In this document: one piece after another, positions 40,567-49,253 of the stretch
Numbering within the stretch: the first letter of the stretch is position 1
Layout of the letters: each line of letters begins with the position of its first letter
Assembly (NCBI GenBank): GCA_948468595.1
Contig: CAOKIU010000010.1
Span: forward strand, 1 to 49,346
Source: an uncultured Christensenella sp.
GTDB lineage: Bacteria; Bacillota; Clostridia; Christensenellales; UBA1750
Reading direction: 5' to 3'
DNA length: 49,346 nt
Notes under the pieces: generated by a model
What the model was told of the DNA's origin: nothing
The model's database searches: none
What the model saw: the letters and a program-made list of their open reading frames with translations, nothing else
Position numbers and translations under genes: made by a program

Positions 40567-41454
40567 TTAAAGGAGGCCCATGTTGTGCATCTCCGCGCGC
40601 AAGCGGGCGTGGTTTTCCTCCTGCATCTCAATCAGCGGCAGGCGCAGCGGGCCGCAGTCAAAGCCCATGTCGTTGAGCGCGGTCTTGACGGGGATGGGGT
40701 TGACCTCGCAAAACAGCGCCTTGATCAGCGGCAGCAGCTCGAATTGCAGCGCGCGGCTGCCCTCCAGGTCCCCCTGCAAAAACCGCGCCACCATGTCGTG
40801 CGTCTTTTGGGGCAGAATATTGGATACGACCGAAATGACGCCCTTGCCGCCCAGGGAGAGGATGGGCACGACCTGGTCGTCGTTGCCGGAATACAGGGCG
40901 AGCTCCGGGCAGGTGCAGGCGACCTCGACAATGTGCTCGATGTTGCCGGAGGCCTCCTTAAGGCCGACGATGTTTTCATGCGTGGCGAGCTTGCGAAGGG
41001 TCGCAGGCGCGATGCCCAAGCCGGTGCGGCCCGGGATGTTGTACAGGATAATGGGCAGGTCGGTGGCGTCGGCAATGGTCATAAAGTGCCGGATGAGGCC
41101 CTGCTGGGTGGTTTTGTTGTAGTAGGGCGTCACCATCAGCAGCGCGTCGGCGCCCAGGTTCTTGGCCTGCTTGGCCGATTGAACGGCAAAGGCGGTGTCG
41201 TTGCTGCCCGCGCCCACAATCACCGGGATGCGGCCCGCCACGCGCTCCACCGTGCGGCTGATGATCACCGCTTCCTCAGAAATGTCCATGGTCGAGGGCT
41301 CGCCCGTTGTGCCGCAGACCACCAGCGCGTCCGTGCCGCCCGCCAGCTGAAAGTCCACTAGCCGGTCCAGCGTCTTTAGATTGAGTCCCTCCTCGGAAAA
41401 CGGCGTGACCATGGCCGTCGCGCTTCCGGTAAATACCAATCTCTTTTGCGTCAT
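40567..41454 (-). CDS. dapA: 4-hydroxy-tetrahydrodipicolinate synthase
   Basis: 295-residue aldolase-class TIM-barrel enzyme that condenses pyruvate with aspartate semialdehyde, the first committed step to diaminopimelate and lysine. Visible are GSATAMVTPF, GTTGEPSTM, the proton-relay tyrosine and arginine in YNIPGRTG, and the Schiff-base lysine in GLKEASG. Length is normal. The ATG at 41454 follows aaaggggat; a frame extension to 41520 is not needed. It is the first gene after the lysine riboswitch and is followed by dapB-ACT. Confidence 0.96.
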   Translation of the reverse strand: MTQKRLVFTGSATAMVTPFSEEGLNLKTLDRLVDFQLAGGTDALVVCGTTGEPSTMDISEEAVIISRTVERVAGRIPVIVGAGSNDTAFAVQSAKQAKNLGADALLMVTPYYNKTTQQGLIRHFMTIADATDLPIILYNIPGRTGLGIAPATLRKLATHENIVGLKEASGNIEHIVEVACTCPELALYSGNDDQVVPILSLGGKGVISVVSNILPQKTHDMVARFLQGDLEGSRALQFELLPLIKALFCEVNPIPVKTALNDMGFDCGPLRLPLIEMQEENHARLRAEMHNMGLL

Positions 41455-41545
41455 ACTTTTAAAATCCCCTTTCCTTGTCCACACAGATTGATTTTGCCCG
41501 TTTTTCTCTCTACTCATCAATACGATAGAGGACCCGAAAACGATA

Positions 41546-41569
41546 CAAAAAAAGCACTCTTACGAGCGC
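41546..41569 (-). terminator. Riboswitch expression-platform terminator
   Basis: Minus-strand stem GCGCTC-GTAA-GAGTGC (41569-41554) followed by eight T (A at 41546-41553). It lies between the lysine aptamer and dapA. A further stem, gcaagaa/ttcttgc, lies just before it (about 41576-41618). Confidence 0.85.
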
Positions 41570-41611
41570 CCATGCAGCAAGAAGCCTAAGTTCGGGGTAC
41601 ACAAAGCTAGG

Positions 41612-41808
41612 TTCTTGCCCTCAAACAGCGCCCCACCGGGAAAGTTTTCTCGGTGACAGTCGCGCGAATGTGCTCCGCGCGCCCAAGCCCGTCCGCCCGC
41701 GCCGGCGAACCGCTTTCGGCGATGCTCTCCTTCCCCTGCCGCTTTTTCGGGATGTGCGCCATCCAATGCGGTCGGGTACGCATAGCATCGCAACCTCTGC
41801 AAGGTCAT
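41612..41808 (-). promoter_or_regulatory. L-box lysine riboswitch aptamer
   Basis: On the minus strand the leader has the L-box landmarks in order: GCAGAGGTTGCGA near the 5' end, GGGGAAGGAGAGCATCGCC followed by GAAAGCGG, ACTGTCACCGAGAAA and GGTGGGGCGCTGTTTGA. These match the conserved core of lysC/dap riboswitches. With the downstream terminator at 41546-41569 it should stop transcription of dapA-dapB when lysine is bound. A coding frame of 82 codons here has no family match and is a by-product of the RNA. Confidence 0.93.
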
Positions 41809-41814
41809 GGGATT

Positions 41815-41843
41815 ATTATGAGGCAGAAAAAGGCAGTTGTCAA
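41815..41843 (-). promoter_or_regulatory. Promoter of the lysine riboswitch-dapAB operon
   Basis: TTGACA (41843-41838) and CATAAT (41820-41815) on the minus strand with a 17-bp spacer, directly before the aptamer. Confidence 0.8.
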
Positions 41844-41887
41844 GTTAAAAAAGTCCGCGCCAACGCGCGGGACGGCGCAGCCATTGT

Positions 41888-41916
41888 TTGACTTGAAAAC
41901 GGATTTACTATATAAT
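41888..41916 (+). promoter_or_regulatory. Promoter for the DUF3825-S1 gene
   Basis: TTGACT at 41888-41893 and TATAAT at 41911-41916 with a 17-bp spacer. The leader would be about 116 nt. Confidence 0.8.
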
Positions 41917-41929
41917 GTATGAAAAGGGG

Positions 41930-42003
41930 ATCGCTGCACACCATACCTTTGTATTGCGTGCGCTTTTAGGCGGGCACGCGCTTTTCGCGCGCCCGGCAGC
42001 GAT
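41930..42003 (+). promoter_or_regulatory. Structured leader of the DUF3825-S1 gene
   Basis: An outer stem atcgctgc (41930-41937) / gcagcgat (41996-42003) encloses inner stems including gcgtgc/gcacgc. It is followed by tttctttcg and then the ribosome site aaggaag. It could be an autoregulatory or attenuator element for an RNA-binding product; this is inference. Confidence 0.5.
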
Positions 42004-42038
42004 TTTCTTTCGAAATCTATCTACAAGGAAGTGAATGT

Positions 42039-44408
42039 ATGGCCAAGACCGGACTGTTCGGGTTCGGCTACATCAACGAGGGCATTTTTTACGGCAAGCT
42101 CGGCGATCTACTGGGTCGTGATGTAACCGCCCAGGACAAGCAGCTCATCCACCGCTGCGTACAAGACGAGTTGGATAAGGGCTTAATCGAGTACTTCACA
42201 TGCGACCGGCAGGGGACGATCTCCGCAAGCAAGGTCGCGCCCAAGGCCGCCAAGGAGATTCTGGCCAAAGCGGTATCCATCGGCATGACCGACCGGCAGA
42301 ATCAGGAAATTCTGGCCTATGTCTGCCAGCAACCCGGCCAAAGGTGGTCCACGGTTTATGTCGGCGCGCGCCCCGCCGTCCTGAGCATCCTCTCCGCGTA
42401 TCACATCGGCTACCTCAATTTCCGCTCCTTTCGGGAGGCAAATGAGTTCATTTGCGGCATCCACGACATTCTGCTCCCCGGCGAGCAGTGGGGCTTTGCC
42501 AAGAGCGAGGAGAATCCCGCCCTCATTCGGCGCACCACCCGCTACCAGATCCTGGAATCCTATTTGCGGCACACCTTTTCCAAGCTGATGCTGGAATACA
42601 ACAAACCGGATTCCGATAACTATGGAAAAATCGTTTTTTCGCAGGACAAGAAGTATTGCTATTTCAATACCCGACTGCTGACCAAGTACGCGCAGGATCT
42701 CTACCTCACCGGCGAGGTTTACGCCATGAAGGAGGGCGGCATCTTCACTTGCAACAACCCCCGCTTTGTGGACAGCAAGATTGAGCTGGTCAAAATTTAC
42801 GGCTTTGCGCAGCGCGACATCGATCCCGGCCCGGGCGTGGCCGCGTTTTTCCGCAATATCTCCGACATCGTCTACGATCCTTCCATCACCATCGACTTTA
42901 CCGAGAGCAAGCTGGAGCACATCATCGACGACGGCATCCGGCGCAACCGCTTTCCCCGCAAGTACACCGTCACCCAATCGGGAAAGCCCATTCCCCCGTG
43001 GTCTTTGGCGCAGATGCTCAACAACAGCATCAAAATCGCCTGCATGATGGCGCAGCGCAATTACAAGTACGTCATCCCGCAATATCGGCCCGCGGGCGTG
43101 GAATACGTCGGCGGCAAAAGGGTGCAGTACGAGGGGCAGATTCAGTTCCTGATGCCCATCTATCTATCGGCCGATTACTTCTCTCCGCCGGACTTTGCGC
43201 TGGTGCTCTCCAAGAGAGACGGGTTCTACGTGCCCGAAACCATCCTCCTGCTGCCCTGGGCCTACAACAACGCGCGCATCCTGTGCAAGCCCGACAACAG
43301 CTGGCTCAACCCCAACACCATCGACCCGGAGGACCTGCTGCACGAGGAGGAACCCGAAGAGGGGGAGTTTGAGGAGAGCGCCATTCCCGCCGTTCGGGAA
43401 CCGATCCAAGACGCTGCGGAACCCGCTACAGCGCGCGCTGAGGAAGAAAAACCCGCCGCAAAGCCGCCGGTCGAGCGCCGCGCCGAGGAACAGAGGAGCG
43501 CAAAGCCCGCCCCGGAAAAGAAGCCCGAAGCGCCGGCGGAAAAGCCGACAGGCGAGGCCCTGAAAGGGCCGGCTCCCGTGCGCAAGGCGCCGGAATCAGC
43601 CCTTGATCAGCGCAATGCCGATCTTAGCCCGCGCGAGCAGGCGGAGAATGCGGGCCAAGCGGGCGAGATTTCCCGGAACAAGCCGGGAGAGCGCCGTCTA
43701 AAGGACATGCTGGGCAAGCCCATGACGGTGCGCGTGGAATCCCGCGCCCGCACCGAAGACGCCTGCCCGCCCGCACCGGTCCATGCGCCGGCGACCGAAT
43801 CGCCCGCAAAACCCGCTGGCCCGGTCGATGACAAAATCAATCAGGTGGTGACCATGACCTTTACCGGCACCACGGCGGCCAAGGCGCTCAAGGGCGAGGG
43901 CGAGGGCGTGCAGGGAACCATCTCCCTAAAGCGCCTCTCCGGGCACAAGGCCCTGGAGTTCCACGGCCTCACGGCAAAGGTGCGCATCCTATCGCAGAAC
44001 ACCTGCGGCGGCTCCTATCAGTGCGAATTGGTGGAGACCGTGGACGACGTTCTGGCGCGCCGCAAAGCCCCCGCCGCAAAGCCGGCGGCGCAAAACGCGC
44101 AAAAGCCTGCCAAGCCAAAGAGCGGATGGGCCTGGGCCGACCCTACGAACATTTTTTCGCAGCGCCCCACGGTCGTGGAGAGTTTCCGGGACCTTGCGGT
44201 GGGACAGCGGTATAACGCCACCGTTCGCGATCTGGTGCCCTACGGCGCGTTTGTGGACATCGGCTATGCCGAGGGCAACATCCTGCTGCACAAATCGCAG
44301 TATGCCGAAGGCGCGCTCCTTTCGGTGGGCGATGTGCTCACCGTGTGGATTCATGCGCTGGACACGCAAAACAAAAAGGTGCAGGCGACCATGCACCGTC
44401 CCGCGTAA
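42039..44408 (+). CDS. DUF3825 and S1-domain RNA-binding-type protein
   Basis: 789 residues. An N-terminal helical part (1-150) is followed by a DUF3825-like domain (about 160-430), recognised by YQILESYLRHTF, FSQDKKYCYFNTRLLTKYAQDLY and the family's conserved RFP (304-306). A disordered, Glu/Pro/Ala/Lys-rich linker (about 431-600) leads to an OB-like segment near 610-690 and a C-terminal S1 domain (about 716-789) with GQRYNATVRDLVPYGAFVDIGYAEGNILLHKS. S1 domains bind single-stranded RNA, so a role in RNA metabolism or translation is likely; the DUF3825 activity is unknown. ATG 42039 follows aaggaagtg. It is a single gene with promoter and terminator. Confidence 0.82.
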   Translation: MAKTGLFGFGYINEGIFYGKLGDLLGRDVTAQDKQLIHRCVQDELDKGLIEYFTCDRQGTISASKVAPKAAKEILAKAVSIGMTDRQNQEILAYVCQQPGQRWSTVYVGARPAVLSILSAYHIGYLNFRSFREANEFICGIHDILLPGEQWGFAKSEENPALIRRTTRYQILESYLRHTFSKLMLEYNKPDSDNYGKIVFSQDKKYCYFNTRLLTKYAQDLYLTGEVYAMKEGGIFTCNNPRFVDSKIELVKIYGFAQRDIDPGPGVAAFFRNISDIVYDPSITIDFTESKLEHIIDDGIRRNRFPRKYTVTQSGKPIPPWSLAQMLNNSIKIACMMAQRNYKYVIPQYRPAGVEYVGGKRVQYEGQIQFLMPIYLSADYFSPPDFALVLSKRDGFYVPETILLLPWAYNNARILCKPDNSWLNPNTIDPEDLLHEEEPEEGEFEESAIPAVREPIQDAAEPATARAEEEKPAAKPPVERRAEEQRSAKPAPEKKPEAPAEKPTGEALKGPAPVRKAPESALDQRNADLSPREQAENAGQAGEISRNKPGERRLKDMLGKPMTVRVESRARTEDACPPAPVHAPATESPAKPAGPVDDKINQVVTMTFTGTTAAKALKGEGEGVQGTISLKRLSGHKALEFHGLTAKVRILSQNTCGGSYQCELVETVDDVLARRKAPAAKPAAQNAQKPAKPKSGWAWADPTNIFSQRPTVVESFRDLAVGQRYNATVRDLVPYGAFVDIGYAEGNILLHKSQYAEGALLSVGDVLTVWIHALDTQNKKVQATMHRPA

Positions 44409-44448
44409 ACGCTCCAAGTCGCCTTATCGCCCAGCCAACGGGATTCCC

Positions 44449-44487
44449 TGTAAAAAGAGGAAGGCGGAATGCCTTCCTCTTTTTACA
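44449..44487. terminator. Bidirectional terminator
   Basis: A perfect 17-bp stem (44449-44465 with 44471-44487), loop ggaat, containing A5/T5 tracts. It separates the DUF3825-S1 gene from the converging deoC gene. Confidence 0.9.
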
Positions 44488-44494
44488 TCAGCGC

Positions 44495-45172
44495 TCAGCC
44501 GCCCGTCTTTTGACGGTACTCCTCGCAGATGGAGACGCTGGCCGTGGAGCCGATGCGCCCAACGCCCATCTCAATGAGGCGCAGCGCCGTCTCCAGCGTG
44601 CGCACGCCGCCGGCGGCCTTTACCCGCACGCGCGGGCCGACGTTTTGAATCATCAGTTCCACATCCTCCAAGGTCGCGCCGCCCGTGCCAAATCCGGTGG
44701 AGGTCTTGATAAAGTCCGGCTCCACCTCTCTGGCCACGGCGCATAGGTTGCGCTTCTCCCGATCGGTCAGGTAGCAATTTTCAAAGATCACCTTGGACAG
44801 CGCGCCGTATTCGCGGCAGACCGAGACGACGGCCTCCATCTCGCGGCGAATGTAGTCCAGGTCCCCGTCCTTGACCTTGGTGATGTTGATCACGTAGTCG
44901 ATCTCATCGGCGCCGTTTTGCAAGGCGTCCAGGGTCTCGAATTTCTTTACGGCAATGGTCGTCTGCCCCAGCGGAAAGCCGATGGCCGCGCCCACATGCA
45001 CCGTCGTATTGCTCAGCAGCCCTTTGACCAGGGAAACCGGGGCGGAATTGATCGCGGCCATGGCAAAGTCATACTTGGCGCAGTCCGCGCAGAAGGCGCG
45101 GAAGTCCTCCGTCGTTGCATAGGCCTTGAGCAGTGTGTGATCAAAGTACTTGGCAAGCTCCTTAGCCGTCAT
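44495..45172 (-). CDS. deoC: Deoxyribose-phosphate aldolase
   Basis: 225-residue class I aldolase that splits 2-deoxyribose 5-phosphate into glyceraldehyde 3-phosphate and acetaldehyde. The start region FDHTLLKAYATTED, the Schiff-base lysine in DFIKTSTGFG and the second lysine in VKAAGGVRTLE are all present. The ribosome site aaaggagg precedes the ATG at 45172. It is the last gene after an FGGY kinase, a dehydrogenase and a GntR regulator on the same strand, so it probably belongs to a pentose or deoxysugar breakdown operon rather than a standard deo nucleoside operon; no nucleoside phosphorylase is present. Confidence 0.95.
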   Translation of the reverse strand: MTAKELAKYFDHTLLKAYATTEDFRAFCADCAKYDFAMAAINSAPVSLVKGLLSNTTVHVGAAIGFPLGQTTIAVKKFETLDALQNGADEIDYVINITKVKDGDLDYIRREMEAVVSVCREYGALSKVIFENCYLTDREKRNLCAVAREVEPDFIKTSTGFGTGGATLEDVELMIQNVGPRVRVKAAGGVRTLETALRLIEMGVGRIGSTASVSICEEYRQKTGG

Positions 45173-45211
45173 GAAAAAAACCTCCTTTGGGGGATGAAAT
45201 GGATGGGAAGC

Positions 45212-45958
45212 TCAGCGGTAGAGCTCCACCGTAAATACATTGCGGTCGCCGCGATAGCGCGCCAGGGAAAACTCCACCGGCGTTTCCCGCGAATAGGCCA
45301 GGGTCTGCACGCGGCAGACGGCGCGGCCGGCCTCCATGCCCAGCAGCCTTGCGTCCTCCGGGGTGACGCCGGCAGCCTCAAAGCGGCGCGTGGCGCGATC
45401 CACGCACACGCCGTACTTCTGTTCCAGCAGCGCATAGAGGCTCTTTTGGGCAAAGTCCTCCTCCATCAGCGCGCGAAAGGGCGCCCAGGGCAGCCAGGTC
45501 TCCACCACGACCAGCGGCTGGCCGTTGGCGCTGCGCAGGCGGTTGAGATAGATCAACCGCCTGTCGCCCTCGAGCCGCAGGGCGTCGGCAATGTCGGACC
45601 GGTCGTCGACCACCTCCAGCCCCAGAACCTTGGTCGAGGGAACCAGCCCCTTTTGGAGCATCTCCTCGTTAAAGTTCTGTAGGCCCTGAAAGAAGCGCGC
45701 ATCCACCGGGCGCACCGCAGGCGCGGCCACAAACGTGCCCTTGCCCTTGCAGCGGGTCAGGTGTCCCTCGCTGACCAGCTCGCTCATCGCCTGCCGCACG
45801 GTGGGGCGGCTCACACCCAGACGCTTGCACAGCTCGCACTCCGGCGGCAGCATGTCGCCCACGCGCAGCTTTCCCTCTTTCAGATCGGCCAGCAATTGCA
45901 GCTTGAGTTGGTAATACAGCGGCACGGGAATGTCCTTGTGCAAAGTGTAATCCATCAT
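45212..45958 (-). CDS. GntR/HutC-family transcriptional regulator (UTRA domain)
   Basis: 248 residues: N-terminal GntR winged helix (PLYYQLKLQLLADLKEGKLRVGDMLPPE region and CKRLGVSRPTVRQAMSELV) and a C-terminal UTRA ligand domain beginning near ARFFQGLQNF, with LIYLNRLRSANGQPLVV. UTRA regulators sense sugar phosphates or related metabolites. The start is one of two adjacent ATGs at 45958 or 45955, after gggag at a somewhat long distance. It lies 22 nt after the dehydrogenase gene and 39 nt before deoC, so it most likely controls this operon. Confidence 0.92.
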   Translation of the reverse strand: MMDYTLHKDIPVPLYYQLKLQLLADLKEGKLRVGDMLPPECELCKRLGVSRPTVRQAMSELVSEGHLTRCKGKGTFVAAPAVRPVDARFFQGLQNFNEEMLQKGLVPSTKVLGLEVVDDRSDIADALRLEGDRRLIYLNRLRSANGQPLVVVETWLPWAPFRALMEEDFAQKSLYALLEQKYGVCVDRATRRFEAAGVTPEDARLLGMEAGRAVCRVQTLAYSRETPVEFSLARYRGDRNVFTVELYR

Positions 45959-45980
45959 GGTTCGGTAAGCTCCCTTGCCG

Positions 45981-47147
45981 TCAATTCATCTTCTCCATGG
46001 TTTCCATCACGTAATCCGCGAACTGCTCGCCGGTGCAGCCCGTTTCCCTGCCGGTGATGACGAGCCTGCGCTCGGTGACGGTGCAGGTCTCCAGCGCGCG
46101 CGTGAGGCGCTTCGCCTTGTCCGGGTAGCCGATGTGGTTCAGCAGCAGCGCGGCCGCTCTGAGCATGCTACAAGGGTCTGCGTACTGCGCGCGCCCCTCG
46201 CGGACCATGCGGGGCGCCGAGCCGTGGATGGCCTCGAACATGGCGTAGCGCTTGCCCAGGTTGGCGCTGCCGGCGGTGCCCACGCCTCCCTGAAACTCGG
46301 CCGCCTCGTCGGTGAGAATGTCGCCGTAGAGGTTGGGCAGCACCAGCACCTGAAAGTCCCTGCGCCGCTTCTCATCCACCAGCTTGGCGGTCATAATGTC
46401 GATATACCAATCGTCGGCGGCAATATCGGGGTAGTCCTTGGCAATGCGGTAGAAGGCATCCAGGAACTTGCCGTCGGTGGTCTTGACGATGTTGGCCTTG
46501 GTCACGGCCGAAACGCGCGTTTTTCCGTTGTTTTTCGCGTATTCAAACGCCGCGCGGATGATGCGGTCGCACCCCTGCGCCGTGACGATGGTGAAATCCA
46601 CGCACAGGTCTTCGCTCACGGCGATGCCTTCCTTGCCCGCCGCGTAACCGCCCTCGGTGTTTTCGCGGAAGAAGGTCCAGTCGATGCCCTGATCGGGCAC
46701 TGAAACCGGCCTCACGTTGGCAAAGAGGTCCAGCTCCTTGCGCATGGCGACGTTTGCGGACTCGATGTTAGGATATCCGTCCCCCGCGCGCGGCGTCGTG
46801 GTGGGGCCCTTGAGGATGGCATGGCATTCCTTGAGCTGTGCCAGCACCTGCGCCGGGATGGCCGCGCCCTCCTGCGCGCGCCGTTCAATGGTCAGCCCGT
46901 CGATGACGCGGAACTCCACTTTGCCCGCACGGATCTCGTCCTTGAGCAGGAATTCCAGCACGCGCTGCGCCTGCCCCGTGATGCTGGGGCCAATCCCATC
47001 CCCGCCGCAGACGCCGATGACGATGCGGTCCAGCGCGGCGTAGTCCAGGAACGCCTCCTGGGCCTTCATCGCCTCCACGCGCTTGAGCTGGCGCTCCAAC
47101 AGCGCGCCAAAGAGCTGCTTGGCTCGTTCGATTTGTTCTGTGTACAT
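45981..47147 (-). CDS. Isocitrate/isopropylmalate dehydrogenase family protein
   Basis: 388-residue beta-decarboxylating dehydrogenase. It has VCGGDGIGPSI, ESANVAMRKELDLFANVRPV, FRENTEGGY and YGDILTDEAAEFQGGVGTAGSANLG, including the metal-binding aspartates. The substrate loop reads YPNIESANVAMRK in place of the SLNVALRQ of true isocitrate dehydrogenases, so the real substrate could be isocitrate, a malate or tartrate analogue, or another 2-hydroxyacid with a 3-carboxylate. Start ATG 47147 follows taaggaggag. It lies between an FGGY kinase gene and a GntR regulator gene, an unusual place for a TCA enzyme and a hint at a catabolic role. Confidence 0.88.
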   Translation of the reverse strand: MYTEQIERAKQLFGALLERQLKRVEAMKAQEAFLDYAALDRIVIGVCGGDGIGPSITGQAQRVLEFLLKDEIRAGKVEFRVIDGLTIERRAQEGAAIPAQVLAQLKECHAILKGPTTTPRAGDGYPNIESANVAMRKELDLFANVRPVSVPDQGIDWTFFRENTEGGYAAGKEGIAVSEDLCVDFTIVTAQGCDRIIRAAFEYAKNNGKTRVSAVTKANIVKTTDGKFLDAFYRIAKDYPDIAADDWYIDIMTAKLVDEKRRRDFQVLVLPNLYGDILTDEAAEFQGGVGTAGSANLGKRYAMFEAIHGSAPRMVREGRAQYADPCSMLRAAALLLNHIGYPDKAKRLTRALETCTVTERRLVITGRETGCTGEQFADYVMETMEKMN

Positions 47148-47197
47148 GGTTTTCTCCTCCTTATTTCTATATCTAAACCGGGCGAAAGCCCCTTGGT

Positions 47198-48730
47198 TTA
47201 AGTCTCCGTCATGCGCCAAAACACGGGTTTTAGCGCTTCATATGCCTCGTCAAACCGCGCAAACGCCCGCTCGTAGGCCGCCGCATTTGCCGGGTCTGGG
47301 GTGATAATCTCCTCATCGGGGTTCATCTTTTCCACCACGGCGTAATTGTCGTACAGGCCGATGCCCACGCCGCCGCACACCGCGGCGCCCATGCTGGTGG
47401 CCTCCTCCCGGTAGCGGGGCAGGGTCAGCTCGGTCTGCCAGATGTCGGCCAGGATGCGCAGCCACGTCCGCCCCTTGGCGCCGCCGCCGATCATGATCAG
47501 CTTCTCCATTGGGAACTCGCGCCCCAGGATGTCGCGGATGATCTTGAGGTTATAGCCCACGCCCTCCAGAACCGCGCGCGCCAGATCGCCCTTGGTGGTG
47601 GAGACGCCCATGCCGATGAACGCCCCGCGCGCGCTGTGATCCCAGCGCGGCGAGCGCTCGCCCAGCAGATAGGGCAAGTAGATCACGCCACCCGCGCCCG
47701 GGGAGGACGCCTCCGCCAAGGCGTCGAGCAGGCTGTAGGCGCTCACGCCCTGCTGCGCGGCCTTTTGAATCTCCTCCTGGCCCAGCGCGTCGCGGAACCA
47801 GCTATAGGAGTAGCCCGCCGCCTGCATCGTGCCGCAGGGCGTATAAAGGCTTTCGTCCAGATGCACCCAGTTGAAGGTGCGCATCTGCCCGTCAAAGAGC
47901 GGCTGGCGCGAGGCCAGCGAGATCCAGGAGGAAGAGCCCATCACATTATAGGCCCTGCCCGGCCGCGCCACGCCCGCGCCCACGCAGGCGCAGGAGCCGT
48001 CTCCCCCGCCGATGACCACCGGCGTGCCCGCCAATAGCCCCGTCGCCTCCGCCGCCTCCCGCGTCACCCCGCCCGCTATATCGCAGGACCGATGCAGGTC
48101 GGGCAGCATGGCGCGCGGGATCTCCAGCGCGTCCAGCATCTCCTGCGACCACTGTTTTTTCTCGATGTCCATCAGGTTTGTTCCGGAGGCGTCGCTGTAT
48201 TCGGTGACAAACTCCCCCGTCAAGCAATGAATGATGTATTCCTTGGCGTGCAGCATCTTCGCAGTTCTGGAAAAGACCTCCGGCTCGTGATCGCGAACCC
48301 ACATCAGCTTTGCCGCCGAGTAGGACGCGCTGAGGCGATGCCCGGTGATGCGGTAGCCGCGCTCCATGCCCACCCGGGCGATCATGCGCCTCTCCTGTGC
48401 CTGCGCGCGGGTATCCGCCCAAAGAATCATCCGGCGCAGCGGCGCCCCTTGGCCGTCCACCGGCAGGCAGCCCATCATCTGGGCGCTGAAGCAGACGCAA
48501 AGGATGGCCTCCGGACCGATCCCCGCCTTCTCCATCAGGCCCTTGGTGCTGTCGCAGACCGCCCGCCACCAATCCAGCGGGTCCTGCTCCACAAATCGGT
48601 CGTGCGGATAATAGGTTGGGTATTCGCACAATACGCTGGAGCACAGCGCGCCCGCCTCGTCGTAAAGCGTGGCCTTGTTGCCGCTGGTGCCCAGATCGTG
48701 CGCCAAAATGTACCGCTTTTGCCCTCTCAT
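47198..48730 (-). CDS. FGGY-family carbohydrate kinase (xylulokinase-like)
   Basis: 510-residue sugar kinase. The N-terminal ATP motif is HDLGTSGNKATLYD, the substrate region includes FSAQMMGCLPVD and WADTRAQ, and the C-terminal FGGY signatures are YLLGERSPRWD and LIMIGGGAKGRTWLRILADI. It resembles xylulokinases most, but L-xylulose, L-ribulose or erythritol kinases are possible. The ATG at 48730 has gggggctgaat upstream. An ATG at 48757 lies within a few bases of the expected transcription start and is rejected. It is the first gene of a four-gene minus-strand operon with the dehydrogenase, GntR regulator and deoC. Confidence 0.93.
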   Translation of the reverse strand: MRGQKRYILAHDLGTSGNKATLYDEAGALCSSVLCEYPTYYPHDRFVEQDPLDWWRAVCDSTKGLMEKAGIGPEAILCVCFSAQMMGCLPVDGQGAPLRRMILWADTRAQAQERRMIARVGMERGYRITGHRLSASYSAAKLMWVRDHEPEVFSRTAKMLHAKEYIIHCLTGEFVTEYSDASGTNLMDIEKKQWSQEMLDALEIPRAMLPDLHRSCDIAGGVTREAAEATGLLAGTPVVIGGGDGSCACVGAGVARPGRAYNVMGSSSWISLASRQPLFDGQMRTFNWVHLDESLYTPCGTMQAAGYSYSWFRDALGQEEIQKAAQQGVSAYSLLDALAEASSPGAGGVIYLPYLLGERSPRWDHSARGAFIGMGVSTTKGDLARAVLEGVGYNLKIIRDILGREFPMEKLIMIGGGAKGRTWLRILADIWQTELTLPRYREEATSMGAAVCGGVGIGLYDNYAVVEKMNPDEEIITPDPANAAAYERAFARFDEAYEALKPVFWRMTET

Positions 48731-48765
48731 ATTCAGCCCCCGTTGTCCATATGTCATTACAATGG

Positions 48766-48794
48766 AGTATACCGGAAACGCCTAAAAAGCGCAA
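48766..48794 (-). promoter_or_regulatory. Promoter of the FGGY kinase-deoC operon
   Basis: TTGCGC (48794-48789) and TATACT (48771-48766) on the minus strand with a 17-bp spacer; predicted start of transcription near 48759. Confidence 0.65.
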
Positions 48795-48951
48795 GCGCAA
48801 CCTGGCGCAGGGCCGTCCGTCCAGAAAAACCGTGATTCCTTGAGCGGACATAGCTCCGCCTCGCGCAAAGCGCGCGATATGAAGCCCGCATCAGCCCGTT
48901 CCCCGCCGCTTTTTTGGGGGTGAACGCCTTGCGAAGTACGACCGCTATTTA

Positions 48952-48984
48952 ACAAGGCCGGGGAAGAGGCTTCCCTGGCCTTGT
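48952..48984. repeat. Intergenic hairpin
   Basis: Stem acaaggcc (48952-48959) / ggccttgt (48977-48984) continues inward with ggaag/cttcc. It may be a terminator for a gene beyond the window, whose coding sequence is not visible here. Confidence 0.55.
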
Positions 48985-49004
48985 CCTTCCGCGATCACCA
49001 ATCC

Positions 49005-49097
49005 GCACGCGGGCAAAATCGAGGGCGATTTTCCATCGGCAACCAGCTCGGAGGGCTGGTATGTCCCCAAGTCGTCCTGCATCTGTTCCCTGGGCGA
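49005..49097. repeat. 93-bp direct repeat, copy 1
   Basis: This unit recurs at 49254-49346. The two agree over nearly the whole length; differences cluster in a stretch of about 20 bp near 49059-49079. On the minus strand both copies are in one open frame and would encode the same core, TYQPSELVADGKSPS followed by V or I. Confidence 0.9.
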
Positions 49098-49253
49098 AGA
49101 TGGCGCCACGGTCCTTCTGCGCGCCGGTTGTACCGCACGCGCGCAAACCGGAGGCAATCTTCCATGCGCTAAGGAGCCTGGACGGCCGAAACACGCGCCG
49201 CCGCCCGGGATGCAAAAGGTTCCTCGCACCGCAAGGAACCTTTGGGAATGCTG

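Noticed and set aside
41560..41808. Minus-strand frame of 82 codons before dapA
   Set aside because: It coincides with the lysine riboswitch, whose conserved RNA core explains the sequence.
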